Below, in pieces: positions 53,550-63,255 of a stretch of DNA of 64,000 bases. Origin of the DNA: Bdellovibrio bacteriovorus W (GTDB taxonomy: Bacteria; Bdellovibrionota; Bdellovibrionia; Bdellovibrionales; Bdellovibrionaceae); contig CP002190.1 in assembly GCA_000525675.1 (NCBI GenBank), positions 930,001 to 994,000 of the forward strand, in the 5' to 3' direction. Position 1 is the first letter of the stretch. Every line of letters starts with the position of its first letter. A program made the translations under genes and the position numbers. A model generated the notes under the pieces. It made no database searches and was not told where the DNA came from. It saw nothing but the letters and a program-made list of their open reading frames with translations.

Positions 53550-53912
53550 ATGGTTGAAAAAATGAATATAAAAATTGTCTTTATTCTTGTTCTTATTTTT
53601 CTTACTTATAGTGCTTACACCTATTTAGGGTATCACGAGGGGTTGCGTAATTCCCGCTACTTTTTTGCGATTGGATTGTCGTTGGCAATCGTTTCTAACT
53701 TATCTTGGATGATGGGTGTGCGAATTTTGAATGCGCCTCAATCCATATTTTGGCTCGCAATTGGTTTTGATATTATCGTAACGACCTGCTCCCTTTATGT
53801 TCCGATTGTTTTATCAAAAGTAAAATTTAACTCTTTCACCTGGTTGGGAATTGGTCTCATCGTTGGCGGTTTGCTAATTATCAAAAACTTAGGTATTCGC
53901 ACGGAAGTTTAG
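53550..53912 (+). CDS. Small four-helix membrane protein
   Basis: 120 residues from the ATG giving MVEKMNIKIVF; a later ATG (53562) or an earlier TTG is possible. Four membrane segments, the last being SFTWLGIGLIVGGLLIIKNLG. Size and topology are those of small multidrug resistance (SMR) or EamA-half proteins, but the conserved Glu in helix 1 of SMR pumps is not seen in MVEKMNIKIVFILVLIFLT beyond position 3. Function uncertain. Confidence 0.65.
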   Translation: MVEKMNIKIVFILVLIFLTYSAYTYLGYHEGLRNSRYFFAIGLSLAIVSNLSWMMGVRILNAPQSIFWLAIGFDIIVTTCSLYVPIVLSKVKFNSFTWLGIGLIVGGLLIIKNLGIRTEV

Positions 53913-53930
53913 GTATATCTCAATAAAAAA

Positions 53931-53953
53931 GGCGCCTAGAAAAATTAGGCGCC
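53931..53953 (-). terminator. Terminator of the gene at 53961
   Basis: GGCGCCTA and TAGGCGCC form an 8-bp GC-rich stem with a 7-base loop; read leftward it is followed by TTTTTT. Confidence 0.8.
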
Positions 53954-53960
53954 GATACAT

Positions 53961-55358
53961 CTACGGAATTGCCACTTGCGTGAGCTTGATAAAGTCACCG
54001 TAAGTAAAAATTCTTTCTTCACGCGAAAGATTTGGCATCAAGTGAGAGCCTTCAAAGACTTCTTGGGATAGAAGGCTCGCTCCTAAATCACGTCCTTTAA
54101 AGTTTGCCGTTCTCGTCGCAAAACGGAGGCTTCCATCACGCAGAGCTGCAAGGCTCGTGAATCTAGCAGCTGCTGTTGATGGCAAAGCTGACAAGCTTGC
54201 GATCAGCCCTGTCTCAATCGACATAATCGTCGAACTCAGAGCTTGTCCTGATAAGAACAGGGCAAACGTGGAGTAGATCAGGCGTGATTCGTTGTCTCTT
54301 AAAGCTTGATAGCTCTGCGCGCCCATCAGCCACATCGAAAAATTATCACTGAGTCGTGAGTATTCGACGTAAAACTGTTTGCTTGTTAGAGCTGCCGTGG
54401 AGCTTCCGCAGGCTAAAGAAATTGGCCATGATTGCAAGATCGCAGAAACCAGCGAACAAGTCGTGAGGGCAGCAAATTTAATACTCGGAGAATTACGAGC
54501 AACCCAAGCATCAAAACCTTTTTTCGGAAGCTTTTGCTGAATAAGTAAGTCTCTCAGTGGTTTTTCAATCACAGGATATTTTTGGATGACGTTTTCAACA
54601 ATTGGTGAATAAATCAAAAAACTATCCAGAGGATTTTTCTGATCGTCATAGATTTCATTTAAAATATTTTGTATGCGCTTGATGTAAAGACCCAAGGCAC
54701 GATTGATAGCGAGGTCGTCAATTTCATCATCTTGAAAGTAGATAATGAAAGGAATTTGATTGGCCAACAACAAAGCTTGAGTCTCGTAGAACTCCTCAGT
54801 GGCACGGGAGTACTCCGGCGCACCGATGCCCTGGCGAGAAAGTTGCGGGTTCAACAAAGGATCATTCTTCATGACCGCCGTTGTGGAAAGAGTCTGAAGT
54901 TTTTTTATGGCATCAATATCAGCACGATAAATTTTTTGCACAATTTCGAGCTCTGATGAGCGGTGGCCAGGGCGTGATGTTTCAAGTGTCACTCCTGGAA
55001 TGGTCAGACCTATTTTTACCGTATTTCCACCAGTCACGGTTTTGACAGCGCGACTCAGTCCTACTAAAAGACGGTACTCTGCGGACTTCTCATGGATCGT
55101 TTTACGGATACTAGGAATTTTATTTTTAAGTTCGGCAGAGCAAAGAGCCGAAAAGGCAAAACATCTTCTCAGAGATTCAGCCTCTGATTTCTGGCTTTCG
55201 ATGAGTTCAATGGTTTCTTTTTTTACCAGTACTAAAAGCTCTTCTTGTTCTGGGGTGTATTGTGTTTTTGAGGACGCGTCTGCCATCACGCACGTAAAAA
55301 AGATGCATGTGAAAAGCAATGATAAGATTAAACGTCCCACTTTCATTTTGAGTGTCAT
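53961..55358 (-). CDS. Exported protein of unknown function with C-terminal membrane segments
   Basis: 465 residues; the ATG follows GGAGCCTCAT. The signal peptide is MTLKMKVGRLILSLLFTCIFFTCVMADA. Then a long helical region (50-250), and hydrophobic helices near 300-400 (for example TTCSLVSAILQSWPISLACGS). No recognised catalytic motif. It is a single-gene unit in a predator-like genome, and an envelope location is all that can be said. Confidence 0.75.
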   Translation of the reverse strand: MTLKMKVGRLILSLLFTCIFFTCVMADASSKTQYTPEQEELLVLVKKETIELIESQKSEAESLRRCFAFSALCSAELKNKIPSIRKTIHEKSAEYRLLVGLSRAVKTVTGGNTVKIGLTIPGVTLETSRPGHRSSELEIVQKIYRADIDAIKKLQTLSTTAVMKNDPLLNPQLSRQGIGAPEYSRATEEFYETQALLLANQIPFIIYFQDDEIDDLAINRALGLYIKRIQNILNEIYDDQKNPLDSFLIYSPIVENVIQKYPVIEKPLRDLLIQQKLPKKGFDAWVARNSPSIKFAALTTCSLVSAILQSWPISLACGSSTAALTSKQFYVEYSRLSDNFSMWLMGAQSYQALRDNESRLIYSTFALFLSGQALSSTIMSIETGLIASLSALPSTAAARFTSLAALRDGSLRFATRTANFKGRDLGASLLSQEVFEGSHLMPNLSREERIFTYGDFIKLTQVAIP

Positions 55359-55513
55359 ATGAGGCTCCTATCGCATCTATATACAAGCTTCATTCCAAGG
55401 AAGGGGTTTTGTTGAAATGCGAGGAGTGCTTTAACTGTAGGTAATTCCAGAGCTTTAAAGCAATTCAATGGCTTTGACAGCCCGAAAGCTCAGCATTTTG
55501 ACGGCAGGGGGGA

Positions 55514-55533
55514 AAGGGCCTCTAAAGGCCCTT
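55514..55533. repeat. Short perfect hairpin in a gene-free gap
   Basis: AAGGGCCT and AGGCCCTT, 4-base loop, between the divergent-facing gene at 55358 and the end of the gene at 55583. No T run. The remaining 55359-55582 stretch shows no gene. Confidence 0.5.
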
Positions 55534-55582
55534 AGAAGGAATTTCATGAAGGGGACGGAAATTGTTAGCCAGTTTTATTTCT

Positions 55583-56692
55583 TTACTCTTCCCAATAGGC
55601 TTCTCCCACCATTAAAAGGCGAGCTGTTCTATAGAAGCTTCCTGATACAACCGAAGAGTTCTGCGTCTCCGCGCCGACACTTAAAATACCTGAGGGCATG
55701 CCCAGTTGAACGATCTCCGCTTCAGTTCTCGAAGCCACCTTGGCAACAAGAGTTCCAGGGATCTTCATGGCAACAGCCGTGCAAAGAGAAACCGTCAAGG
55801 GGAGGGCCTTATGAACTTGTCCCCCAGCAATCACGCGAATGCAAAGATCTTGGTCTTTATGAGAGATCAACTCGTTGGAGAGACTTTGAAAATCCCTCGG
55901 CGAACTTATAATCCCCACATAAGGAATCGTGGCGATGGATTGGGCTTCTTCCAATGTTTTTGCGATTCCCATTTTTACACTGGCTTGCGCGCGCAGATGC
56001 GCGATCTCGGGCAGAACTTTCTGGAAATCTTCTTGAGATGTTTCCACACCTTGTAGGCCCAAATCTTGAGCGCAAAAAAAGACAGCCGCATTTGCAGCAT
56101 CCACACAGGACCCTGGAATTGTTCTGCCATCAAGCCCTATAAAAAGATCTTCCGGGTTGTCAGTAGGCAGAAGCTTTCCAGTGCTCGCCCCTGCGGGGTT
56201 TAAAAAATCTAAACGAATCGGAGCACCACTTTGTGAGACTCCCGGAATTTTGAAATTGCCGGAATAACAAGGGAGTCCATCTTTACAATCAAAGCGCGCG
56301 TGAATAATTTTTTGTGTATTCGTGTTAAAAATACGAAGAGTGTTAGATCCCTCGTGGCCTGTCAGTAACCCCATTTCAAGGGCTGCGGGACCAACTGCTG
56401 CTGACATATTTCCGCAGTTTCCTTTATAGTCTACCAATGCTTGATCCACATGTACTTGAGCAAAAGTGAAATCAATATCGCAATCAGCTCTTTCAGATTT
56501 TTTGAGAATACAAACCTTAGAGGTTGAAGAGATCCCCCCACCAATTCCATCGAGCTGGCGCAAATAACTATCAGGGCTTCCCATAAGGCGTAGCAAAACC
56601 TTATCTCTATTTTTAGGAAGATCGGATTCGTGAATAAATAGACCTTTGCTGGTCCCGCCGCGCATATAGAGGGCTTTAAGGCTCTTTCTCAT
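55583..56692 (-). CDS. PrpF-like 2-methylaconitate / oxalomesaconate isomerase family protein
   Basis: 369 residues, two-domain diaminopimelate-epimerase-like fold. MRGGTSKGLFIHESDLP, QLDGIGGGISSTSKV and CGNMSAAVGPAALEMGL are PrpF family motifs (cis-trans isomerisation of 2-methylaconitate, or 4-oxalomesaconate tautomerisation in GalD). No other methylcitrate-cycle gene lies in the window, so the substrate is open. The 46-base spacing to the upstream gene suggests one operon with the unknown gene at 56737. Confidence 0.88.
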   Translation of the reverse strand: MRKSLKALYMRGGTSKGLFIHESDLPKNRDKVLLRLMGSPDSYLRQLDGIGGGISSTSKVCILKKSERADCDIDFTFAQVHVDQALVDYKGNCGNMSAAVGPAALEMGLLTGHEGSNTLRIFNTNTQKIIHARFDCKDGLPCYSGNFKIPGVSQSGAPIRLDFLNPAGASTGKLLPTDNPEDLFIGLDGRTIPGSCVDAANAAVFFCAQDLGLQGVETSQEDFQKVLPEIAHLRAQASVKMGIAKTLEEAQSIATIPYVGIISSPRDFQSLSNELISHKDQDLCIRVIAGGQVHKALPLTVSLCTAVAMKIPGTLVAKVASRTEAEIVQLGMPSGILSVGAETQNSSVVSGSFYRTARLLMVGEAYWEE

Positions 56693-56736
56693 AAGATGAG
56701 TTTTGCAAAGAAAATCTCAGAAAGCCAAAGATTAAT

Positions 56737-57594
56737 TTAGCGAGCACAGTCTTTCAGAAGCTTTTCGCACTGAGAGATCAACGTCGCCGTAATTTTTATT
56801 TTATGTTCTAAAAGCTCTGGTAGCTTTGTCGATTGAACGATTTTAAAAAGTTGCAAAGTGCGAGCAAGTTCGCAGAGTCTTTGCTTTTCAGGCCCACGGC
56901 TAAGAGGGAAAGCAGGAGGCGCTATCTCAAACTCTACCGCTTTAAGGATGTCTTCTACCCAGTCAATTTCGGTTTGAGTAAGATAGATAGTAGGTCTTAG
57001 GCTCGAGCCAGCAACAGGGGTAGCTTCAAGTTCTCGTTGTGCAGAATAAAGACCCTGAAGTTCTTCAATAATTGCGTTTGAGATAGCCTCTTCGCTAGGG
57101 CCGAAGAGAAAGTGCACAGTCTTCTTCCAAGCATTGCAGAAGTCACTGAAGCTAATTGTATAAACTTTTTCATGGGGCTGGGGGTGAGTTACTCTGTGAA
57201 GTGACTCCTGAAGTGCTTGATAGGAAATCGCTGCAGAGTCTTTTTTGAGACGAACGCGCATTAAATGATGGGCCCAACTAGCGATCTCAGCCAAAGCAAA
57301 ACTATCGATCATGGCATTGCCAAAATCCAAAGAAAAGTCGGAATAGAGATATTTAGGCAGGGGACGGTCTAAGATTTGGTCCAAATCACTTTTTTTGCGC
57401 TTTTGGGAGGGGATGGAGAAGAAGGCCGCGATTTTATCGCAAAAGTCTTCAAAGCTTTCCTGCCAAAGACCTTCCGACTGACAGGTTTTGTAGAGGTGAA
57501 AGCTTTTCAATGGGCTTGGCTCAGCTTGGTGAAGCAGATGATTGATTTTCTCCTCGAGACTCGTCGGAAAAGCGTTCCAAAGTTCATGAATCAT
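56737..57594 (-). CDS. Hypothetical helical protein
   Basis: 285 residues, no signal peptide or membrane helix. Largely alpha-helical and Leu/Glu-rich, with an aromatic stretch (LHLYKTCQSEGLWQESFEDF-like) at the start and a Pro-rich motif (PPAFPLSRGPEKQ). No family recognised. It is divergent from the SNF2 gene across 159 bases that contain no other gene. Confidence 0.7.
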   Translation of the reverse strand: MIHELWNAFPTSLEEKINHLLHQAEPSPLKSFHLYKTCQSEGLWQESFEDFCDKIAAFFSIPSQKRKKSDLDQILDRPLPKYLYSDFSLDFGNAMIDSFALAEIASWAHHLMRVRLKKDSAAISYQALQESLHRVTHPQPHEKVYTISFSDFCNAWKKTVHFLFGPSEEAISNAIIEELQGLYSAQRELEATPVAGSSLRPTIYLTQTEIDWVEDILKAVEFEIAPPAFPLSRGPEKQRLCELARTLQLFKIVQSTKLPELLEHKIKITATLISQCEKLLKDCAR

Positions 57595-57753
57595 AACGAA
57601 ATTGTAACATGCTCAAATTTAAAAAGATGACTTTTGTTTAGTGAGATTTGTCAAACATATAGACACATAAAAAACTAGCTCTTTAAGCAGTGACAAAATG
57701 AAAAAAATCTGCCACGCTATCGGATGCTTTTTTGATAGGTAAGGAAGTTTTTA

Positions 57754-60700
57754 GTGTTTTCATCGCCGCTCAATTTACAGTTAATTTCGCAACTCCGTGA
57801 CCCCAAAGATCGTGTACCTTTGAGTGAAACTCGTGTCTTTGAAGAAGGCGAGGTTGTCCTCGAAACTGGTTGTTTTGTTGGATATGACCTTAAGGAATCT
57901 CCGGCAGGAGCTTTGCGACTTAAGATATTCTTTTCGATTCCAAACTCAGACAATCTTGTGACAGTTCAGGTGAATGAAAAAGATCCGGGTGGGGATTTGA
58001 GTTTTATCTGTGGTCATTGCGGTGATGAAAAACTTGAAGACGGTTGCTCTTATCTTTGGGCTTCCTACTCTTTACTCGTCAAACTTCTAACTCGTGGAGA
58101 TGAAGAAGGACTTTCGGGGAACTACCTAAAGCTCTATCATGATTTAGAAGAGCCTCTTTTTACGAGTAAGGCCCGTGCGCAACAAGTGCGTGGGGGAATT
58201 CCCAAGGGCACAGTTTTAGAATCTGTATCCTTAGTGCTAGATGATTTGTCTTTCATGGGCGGAGATCTTTTAGGGACTCATTTTAATTTCTCTTTAGAAA
58301 AGTATCGTCCTCAAGATTTGGCAAATGAAAGAGATTCCTTATCGCCCCATCTGTGGAATATGCCAGAAGTTTTCAGAAGAAAGCTATCGGCTTATTCTGG
58401 TCACTATCTGCATGAGGTGAATGAGCAAAATCGCCTTGCTGGGATGCTTCGTTATAATTTTTCAAATGGCATGCAGATCTCTGCAAAAGAAATTTTACGT
58501 CATCCGATTTATAAATACGTGGATAAGGAACTTTTGCCTGAGGCTTGGGTGCATCGAGATCCATTTCAAAAATGGCCATTAACTCAGCAAAAAGAGCATC
58601 TATTCGTTTCTCAAACTTTGCGTGAAGTTGAAGACATCATGCAAAGCCTTTTTGCGACGGTCTTTGCGAAAGTGAACACGGGCGCCTTAAAACTTTACGT
58701 ACAGAGTTCTCAGTTTGGCACCCAGGGTTTGGAAATTAAAAAAATTGATTTTGATGTGGATGAAGAATTCTATTGGCGAGTCGACTTTCATGAAAAGAAT
58801 GAACTTCTTTCTGAGTTTCAACTCTTATCTCGTCATCAAACGGATTGCTTGTTTTTTGATTCCTTTGCCTTAGATAAAAAAACGAACACTCTTTGGGTGC
58901 ACGCTTGGCAGCAAGAGTGGAAGTTTATTAATGAGTCTTTAAAAAAATTAGGCGCGCCTGAAGGGTTATTCCTTTCAAGTTTTGGACGTCCAAGCTTTGA
59001 TCTCTCGGGCGAGGCTGAGACGAAGAATCTTTTGCGCAGATTGCGTAATCGCAGATTCTCTGTTGAGCTTACGGGCAAAGAGGTGACTCTTAGTCCTTCC
59101 GAGAGCTTAACCGAAATCCATCTCCAGCAAGATGCTTCGTTCTTTATTCAGCACAATGCAAGAGTTCTCGGGCAGAAAGATCTTCTGCGCAAGGGGTGGA
59201 CTCCGAAGTCCGTTTTGTTTTTAAAAATTCTTTCTGATGGATTACCAGCTCTTTTTCACATGGAGCCGAAAGAACTGGCGGCAAGGGCTCGCACGAAGCG
59301 TGAATGGGACTTGAAAATCCTTAAGCATCTTGGCGTGGTTCAGTATTTATTCTTTGAAACTTTGAACTATCACTTTGACGGTCAATTATCTGACGGGGCA
59401 AAACCCGAACCTGATGAGATTTTGAATTTCCTTCACGAGCGCATCCAAGCACTCCTAGTGTCGGGATCTGGATTGGTTTTGGCGAAGGAGCAAACTCTTT
59501 CTCAGCTCTGTTCTCGATCTGTGCTAGTGTACTTTGAAGAGTTCGTTGAGAAAACTCTTGAGACTCTCAAAGAGAGTGAATCCTTTTACTCCGAGTCAGG
59601 AGAGATCACTCTTGATGGAATCGTAGAGAGAGAGTTTCATTTAATTTACGAAATTCTTAAAAAGATGGCCGTGTCTTCTGGGGGCGAACTCTTTAAGAAG
59701 GCTCGCACTCCTTTACTGACAAAAATTTGGACTGGGAATAAAGAAAAAGATCCTTTCTTGACAGAGGGTTCCTTCTTTTTACCAAAGGGCAGTAAAGACG
59801 TCGCGGCTATTCACGAAACCCTTGAGACCTTTCAAGTTCTAATTCCTTTTGGATTTAAGCTTTTCTATAAAGGTCAGCCTTTGCAAGAATTGACGGAAGA
59901 TGAGTTCCAAGTTGATTTTAGCATTCAAAGTGAGCATGACGATCGCGACTTTAACTGGTTTGAGTTGAACCCTAGGTTCTTCTTGCGTGGGCAGGAAGTC
60001 CAACCTGGGGAACTTTCAAACTTTGGCAGTGGTGGTGTCATTGAGTACGAAGGAAAGCTTTTCCTTGTGCCTCGCAAACAGATGCCATCGCTAAGACGTT
60101 TGGAAAACTTTTGGCAGAAGCTACAAAAAGGGGAGAAGACTCAATCTCGTAAGAACTCGGCAGAGAAGATCTTTCAACTTCCATATCATCAGGTATTGGA
60201 ATTATTAGCGCTTAGAGCTTCGGGTTATAAAGTGCGCGGAGATGCCGAGTGGCAAAGTCTTTGCGAATTTTATGACAATATCGGTACCGAGAAAACGCAA
60301 GTTCACGTACCAGACACAGTGACGGCTGATTTGAAAAACTATCAGCGTACGGGTGTACAGTGGTTGATGGATCTTTTCCGTCTTAAACTCGGTGCCTTGC
60401 TTGCTGATGATATGGGGCTTGGAAAGACTCTGCAAACGCTCGCCTTCTTAGATACTTTAAGAGAGCAAAAAGAACTGGGACAAGTTCTTGTCGTGGTTCC
60501 GTCGTCCTTGATCTTTAACTGGCAACAAGAGGTAGAGAAGTTTACACCAAAAATTCCACTGACGGTCTTTACGAGTAAAGATATTGATCGTGTTGGTAAA
60601 CGCCTCGAAGCTAAAGAAGATCTGGTTGTGATTACGACCTATGGTCTTTTGATGGAAAACGAAGAGTTTCTATCTCAGTATCGTTGGCAAGTTTTGATTT

Positions 60701-61746
60701 TTGACGAAGCTCAGAATCTAAAAAACATCACAACGAAGCGAACTAGTTCCGCGAGAGCGCTGGCGGCGCGCTTTAAGATCTGTCTGACGGGAACACCGAT
60801 GGAGAATCATTACGGAGAGTTTTACTCTTTGATTGATCTTATCGTGCCAGGAAGTCTTGGCAAGGTGGATGAGTTCCGTAGAAAGTTTGTGAACACTGAA
60901 ATCGTCACCCGTGAAGAAATTGATGACTTAAAACTAAAAATTAAGCCATTGCTCTTGCGTCGTACGAAAAAGGAAATCTTAGATCAATTGCCAGAAAAGC
61001 AAGAAACTAAGGTCAGTATTGCATTTGAAGAACGCCAGATGGAAATCTATCGCGACATTGCTCTGTCTTATAACGAAAGAGTTCAAGAAAGTCTTATGAC
61101 TCAAGGAGAGGCGAGTGTGCAGTTACAAATGCTAACGGCTCTTCTACGCTTAAGACAGGCTTGTTCGGACCCATCAGCGCTTCCAAATGTGAAGTATGAT
61201 CGAGTGCCGCCAAAGCTTGAAGCACTCAGAGATTCTCTCACTGAAATCGTTTCGGCAGGTGAAAGTGCTCTTGTGTTTACTCAGTTCCTTCAGACACTCG
61301 AGCGCACAGCATCTATGCTCAAGGCGGAGGGGATTCCAGTCTTTGTTCTGCATGGGGGAATTCCCACGAAGCAGAGACAGAAGATCCTTTCAGACTTCAA
61401 TCAAACAGCAGGTGGAGCGGTGCTTGTAATGACTCTTAAAACGGGGGGCGTGGGTTTAAACTTAACCAAAGCTTCTTATGTCTTCCACTTAGAGCCATGG
61501 TGGAATCCATCTGTAGAGAATCAAGCCACTGACAGGGCCCATCGCCTAGGACAAAGTAAAGCTGTTCAGGTATTTAGATATATTATGCATGAGTCTTTAG
61601 AAGAAAAAATCGAACTTCTAAAAACTCGTAAGGATAAAAAGTTCCAAACTCTATTTGCTCAATCTGAATCAGAAGCAGATCTATCCAATAGTGGAAATGC
61701 TCTGAGTAAAGAGGACTTTGATTTCTTATTGGGAATCAAAAAGTAA
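57754..61746 (+). CDS. SNF2/SWI2 family ATPase (large DEAD/DEAH helicase)
   Basis: 1330 residues from a GTG with AAGGAA nine bases before. The first 850 residues have no clear known domain; a Cys/His cluster (FICGHCGDEKLEDGCSYLW, residues 88-106) resembles a degenerate SWIM-type zinc motif, as in other bacterial SNF2 proteins. The helicase core (870-1310) has LADDMGLGKTLQTL, DEAQNLKN, LTGTPMENHYGE, VFTQFLQTL, LKTGGVGLNLT and DRAHRLGQ. Such proteins remodel protein-DNA or protein-RNA-polymerase complexes (RapA-like). Full-length and intact. Confidence 0.92.
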   Translation: MFSSPLNLQLISQLRDPKDRVPLSETRVFEEGEVVLETGCFVGYDLKESPAGALRLKIFFSIPNSDNLVTVQVNEKDPGGDLSFICGHCGDEKLEDGCSYLWASYSLLVKLLTRGDEEGLSGNYLKLYHDLEEPLFTSKARAQQVRGGIPKGTVLESVSLVLDDLSFMGGDLLGTHFNFSLEKYRPQDLANERDSLSPHLWNMPEVFRRKLSAYSGHYLHEVNEQNRLAGMLRYNFSNGMQISAKEILRHPIYKYVDKELLPEAWVHRDPFQKWPLTQQKEHLFVSQTLREVEDIMQSLFATVFAKVNTGALKLYVQSSQFGTQGLEIKKIDFDVDEEFYWRVDFHEKNELLSEFQLLSRHQTDCLFFDSFALDKKTNTLWVHAWQQEWKFINESLKKLGAPEGLFLSSFGRPSFDLSGEAETKNLLRRLRNRRFSVELTGKEVTLSPSESLTEIHLQQDASFFIQHNARVLGQKDLLRKGWTPKSVLFLKILSDGLPALFHMEPKELAARARTKREWDLKILKHLGVVQYLFFETLNYHFDGQLSDGAKPEPDEILNFLHERIQALLVSGSGLVLAKEQTLSQLCSRSVLVYFEEFVEKTLETLKESESFYSESGEITLDGIVEREFHLIYEILKKMAVSSGGELFKKARTPLLTKIWTGNKEKDPFLTEGSFFLPKGSKDVAAIHETLETFQVLIPFGFKLFYKGQPLQELTEDEFQVDFSIQSEHDDRDFNWFELNPRFFLRGQEVQPGELSNFGSGGVIEYEGKLFLVPRKQMPSLRRLENFWQKLQKGEKTQSRKNSAEKIFQLPYHQVLELLALRASGYKVRGDAEWQSLCEFYDNIGTEKTQVHVPDTVTADLKNYQRTGVQWLMDLFRLKLGALLADDMGLGKTLQTLAFLDTLREQKELGQVLVVVPSSLIFNWQQEVEKFTPKIPLTVFTSKDIDRVGKRLEAKEDLVVITTYGLLMENEEFLSQYRWQVLIFDEAQNLKNITTKRTSSARALAARFKICLTGTPMENHYGEFYSLIDLIVPGSLGKVDEFRRKFVNTEIVTREEIDDLKLKIKPLLLRRTKKEILDQLPEKQETKVSIAFEERQMEIYRDIALSYNERVQESLMTQGEASVQLQMLTALLRLRQACSDPSALPNVKYDRVPPKLEALRDSLTEIVSAGESALVFTQFLQTLERTASMLKAEGIPVFVLHGGIPTKQRQKILSDFNQTAGGAVLVMTLKTGGVGLNLTKASYVFHLEPWWNPSVENQATDRAHRLGQSKAVQVFRYIMHESLEEKIELLKTRKDKKFQTLFAQSESEADLSNSGNALSKEDFDFLLGIKK

Positions 61747-61780
61747 AATAGCGATCTTCGGTGTTCGCTTATTTGAAATA

Positions 61781-61815
61781 AAAAACGGCTTTCATCGTGA
61801 AAGCCGTTTTTCTTT
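61781..61815. terminator. Bidirectional terminator between SNF2 and hflX
   Basis: AAAAACGGCTTTC and GAAAGCCGTTTTT form a 13-bp stem with a 5-base loop, T runs on both strands. Confidence 0.92.
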
Positions 61816-63251
61816 TAAAGACCAAATTTCTTTTTAATTTTTAGAATGTCATCATCATCGCCACGGACTTTAAGCATCAAGCCCCGGTCGGTATATTCCT
61901 CAGAAAGTACCTTGAGCTTTCCGCGAATATCGCCGATAGCCCCTTGAACATCATAGGGGATGAAGATCTCTTGATCGGTCATAGAGCTTTCGAAATGCTT
62001 AATGAGCTTTTCGCGAAGATCAATGACGTCTTCTTTTTTTAAAGAACACATTTGAATAGCATCTGGAAACTCATCTGAAAGCAGCTGTCTTTCTTCTTCA
62101 CTGAGTTTATCGATTTTATTCAAGATCAACTTGGACTCAATATCTTGAGCTCCAACTTCAGCGAGAACTTTTTTAGTGACCTGGAGCTGAGATCTAAATG
62201 TAGGGTCCGCGCAATCGACAATATAAAGCAATAGCGAAGCATTAAGGGCCTCATCTAAAGTCGATTTAAACGAAGCCACTAAGTCATGCGGAAGTTTTTT
62301 AATGAATCCCACTGTATCTGAAATCAAAATTTTCGGTTTTGATTCCGGCTGCATGATTCTAATTGTAGTATCTAAGGTCGCAAAGAGTTTATCTGCAATA
62401 TAGACATCACTTCCCGTAAGCGAGCGCATCAAAGAAGATTTCCCCGCGTTGGTATAACCCACCAAAGCCACGGTGATTTCCTGTTCACGGCGCGAACGGC
62501 GAACCGTGTGTTCGTTGGCGATAGAGCGAAGCTCATCACGAAGTTCTTTAATGCGATCACGAATCTTACGGCGATCCAGTTCAATACTTGTTTCCCCAAG
62601 GCCCTTAGAGCCCGTGCCGCCGCCTTGACGGTCTTCACCGCCAAGAGTTTCACGCAGGCGAGGAGCGATATATTTAAGGCGAGCAATCTCAACCTGAAGT
62701 TTTGCGGCCTTCGTACGCGCATGACGAGAGAAGATTTCAATAATCACACCGGTGCGATCTAAAACCTTAGCACCAGTAGCGCTTTCAAGATTGCGAATCT
62801 GTGAAGGTGAAAGTTCGCAGTCTACGACAAGAACCTCTGCAAGTTCTTTCTTCGGTGCCGTCACTCCAATTTCTTCAGGGTCTTCTTCTTGAACGGAGTA
62901 ATCAAGATCAGCATCCAGATCATCGGCTTCTAAAAGCTCATCCTCTTCGTCTTCTTGATTTTTCTTAAACTTTAAAGCTGCTTTGTGCTTCTTCTTAACA
63001 ACCAGGGGACCTACAACTCCAGTACCACCGGTCCAGCTTGCGACTTCTTTAAGTTTTCCGTCACCTAAAACCGTGCCACCACGCTCTGAAGATCTTCTTT
63101 GTGAGGTTTGGCCAATGACTTCATAACCAAGGGTGGTCACCAAACGAGAAAGTTCTTTTAGTGAAGATTGAATTTCAGCATCACTGACACGAGGAAGTTG
63201 AACCGCGACAAGAAATGCTTTTTGAGGTTTTTCGTTAATAATCACATTCAT
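61815..63251 (-). CDS. hflX: GTPase HflX
   Basis: 478 residues, longer than E. coli HflX (426). N-terminal HflX domain, coiled region (RRKIRDRIKELRDELRSI), then the GTPase: G1 GYTNAGKSS, G2 TLD, G3 DTVGFI, G4 NKID. An insert of about 45 residues (roughly 82-130) is first Lys-rich (KKKHKAALKFKK), then almost wholly acidic, and does not belong to the core. HflX splits stalled 70S ribosomes under stress. It lies 4 bases behind the cvfB-like gene, so the two are co-transcribed, and both act on RNA or the ribosome. Confidence 0.95.
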   Translation of the reverse strand: MNVIINEKPQKAFLVAVQLPRVSDAEIQSSLKELSRLVTTLGYEVIGQTSQRRSSERGGTVLGDGKLKEVASWTGGTGVVGPLVVKKKHKAALKFKKNQEDEEDELLEADDLDADLDYSVQEEDPEEIGVTAPKKELAEVLVVDCELSPSQIRNLESATGAKVLDRTGVIIEIFSRHARTKAAKLQVEIARLKYIAPRLRETLGGEDRQGGGTGSKGLGETSIELDRRKIRDRIKELRDELRSIANEHTVRRSRREQEITVALVGYTNAGKSSLMRSLTGSDVYIADKLFATLDTTIRIMQPESKPKILISDTVGFIKKLPHDLVASFKSTLDEALNASLLLYIVDCADPTFRSQLQVTKKVLAEVGAQDIESKLILNKIDKLSEEERQLLSDEFPDAIQMCSLKKEDVIDLREKLIKHFESSMTDQEIFIPYDVQGAIGDIRGKLKVLSEEYTDRGLMLKVRGDDDDILKIKKKFGL

Positions 63252-63255
63252 AAAT

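Noticed and set aside
55468-55911. 147-residue rightward frame opposite the PrpF gene
   Set aside because: It runs antisense to conserved PrpF coding sequence and has no ribosome site.
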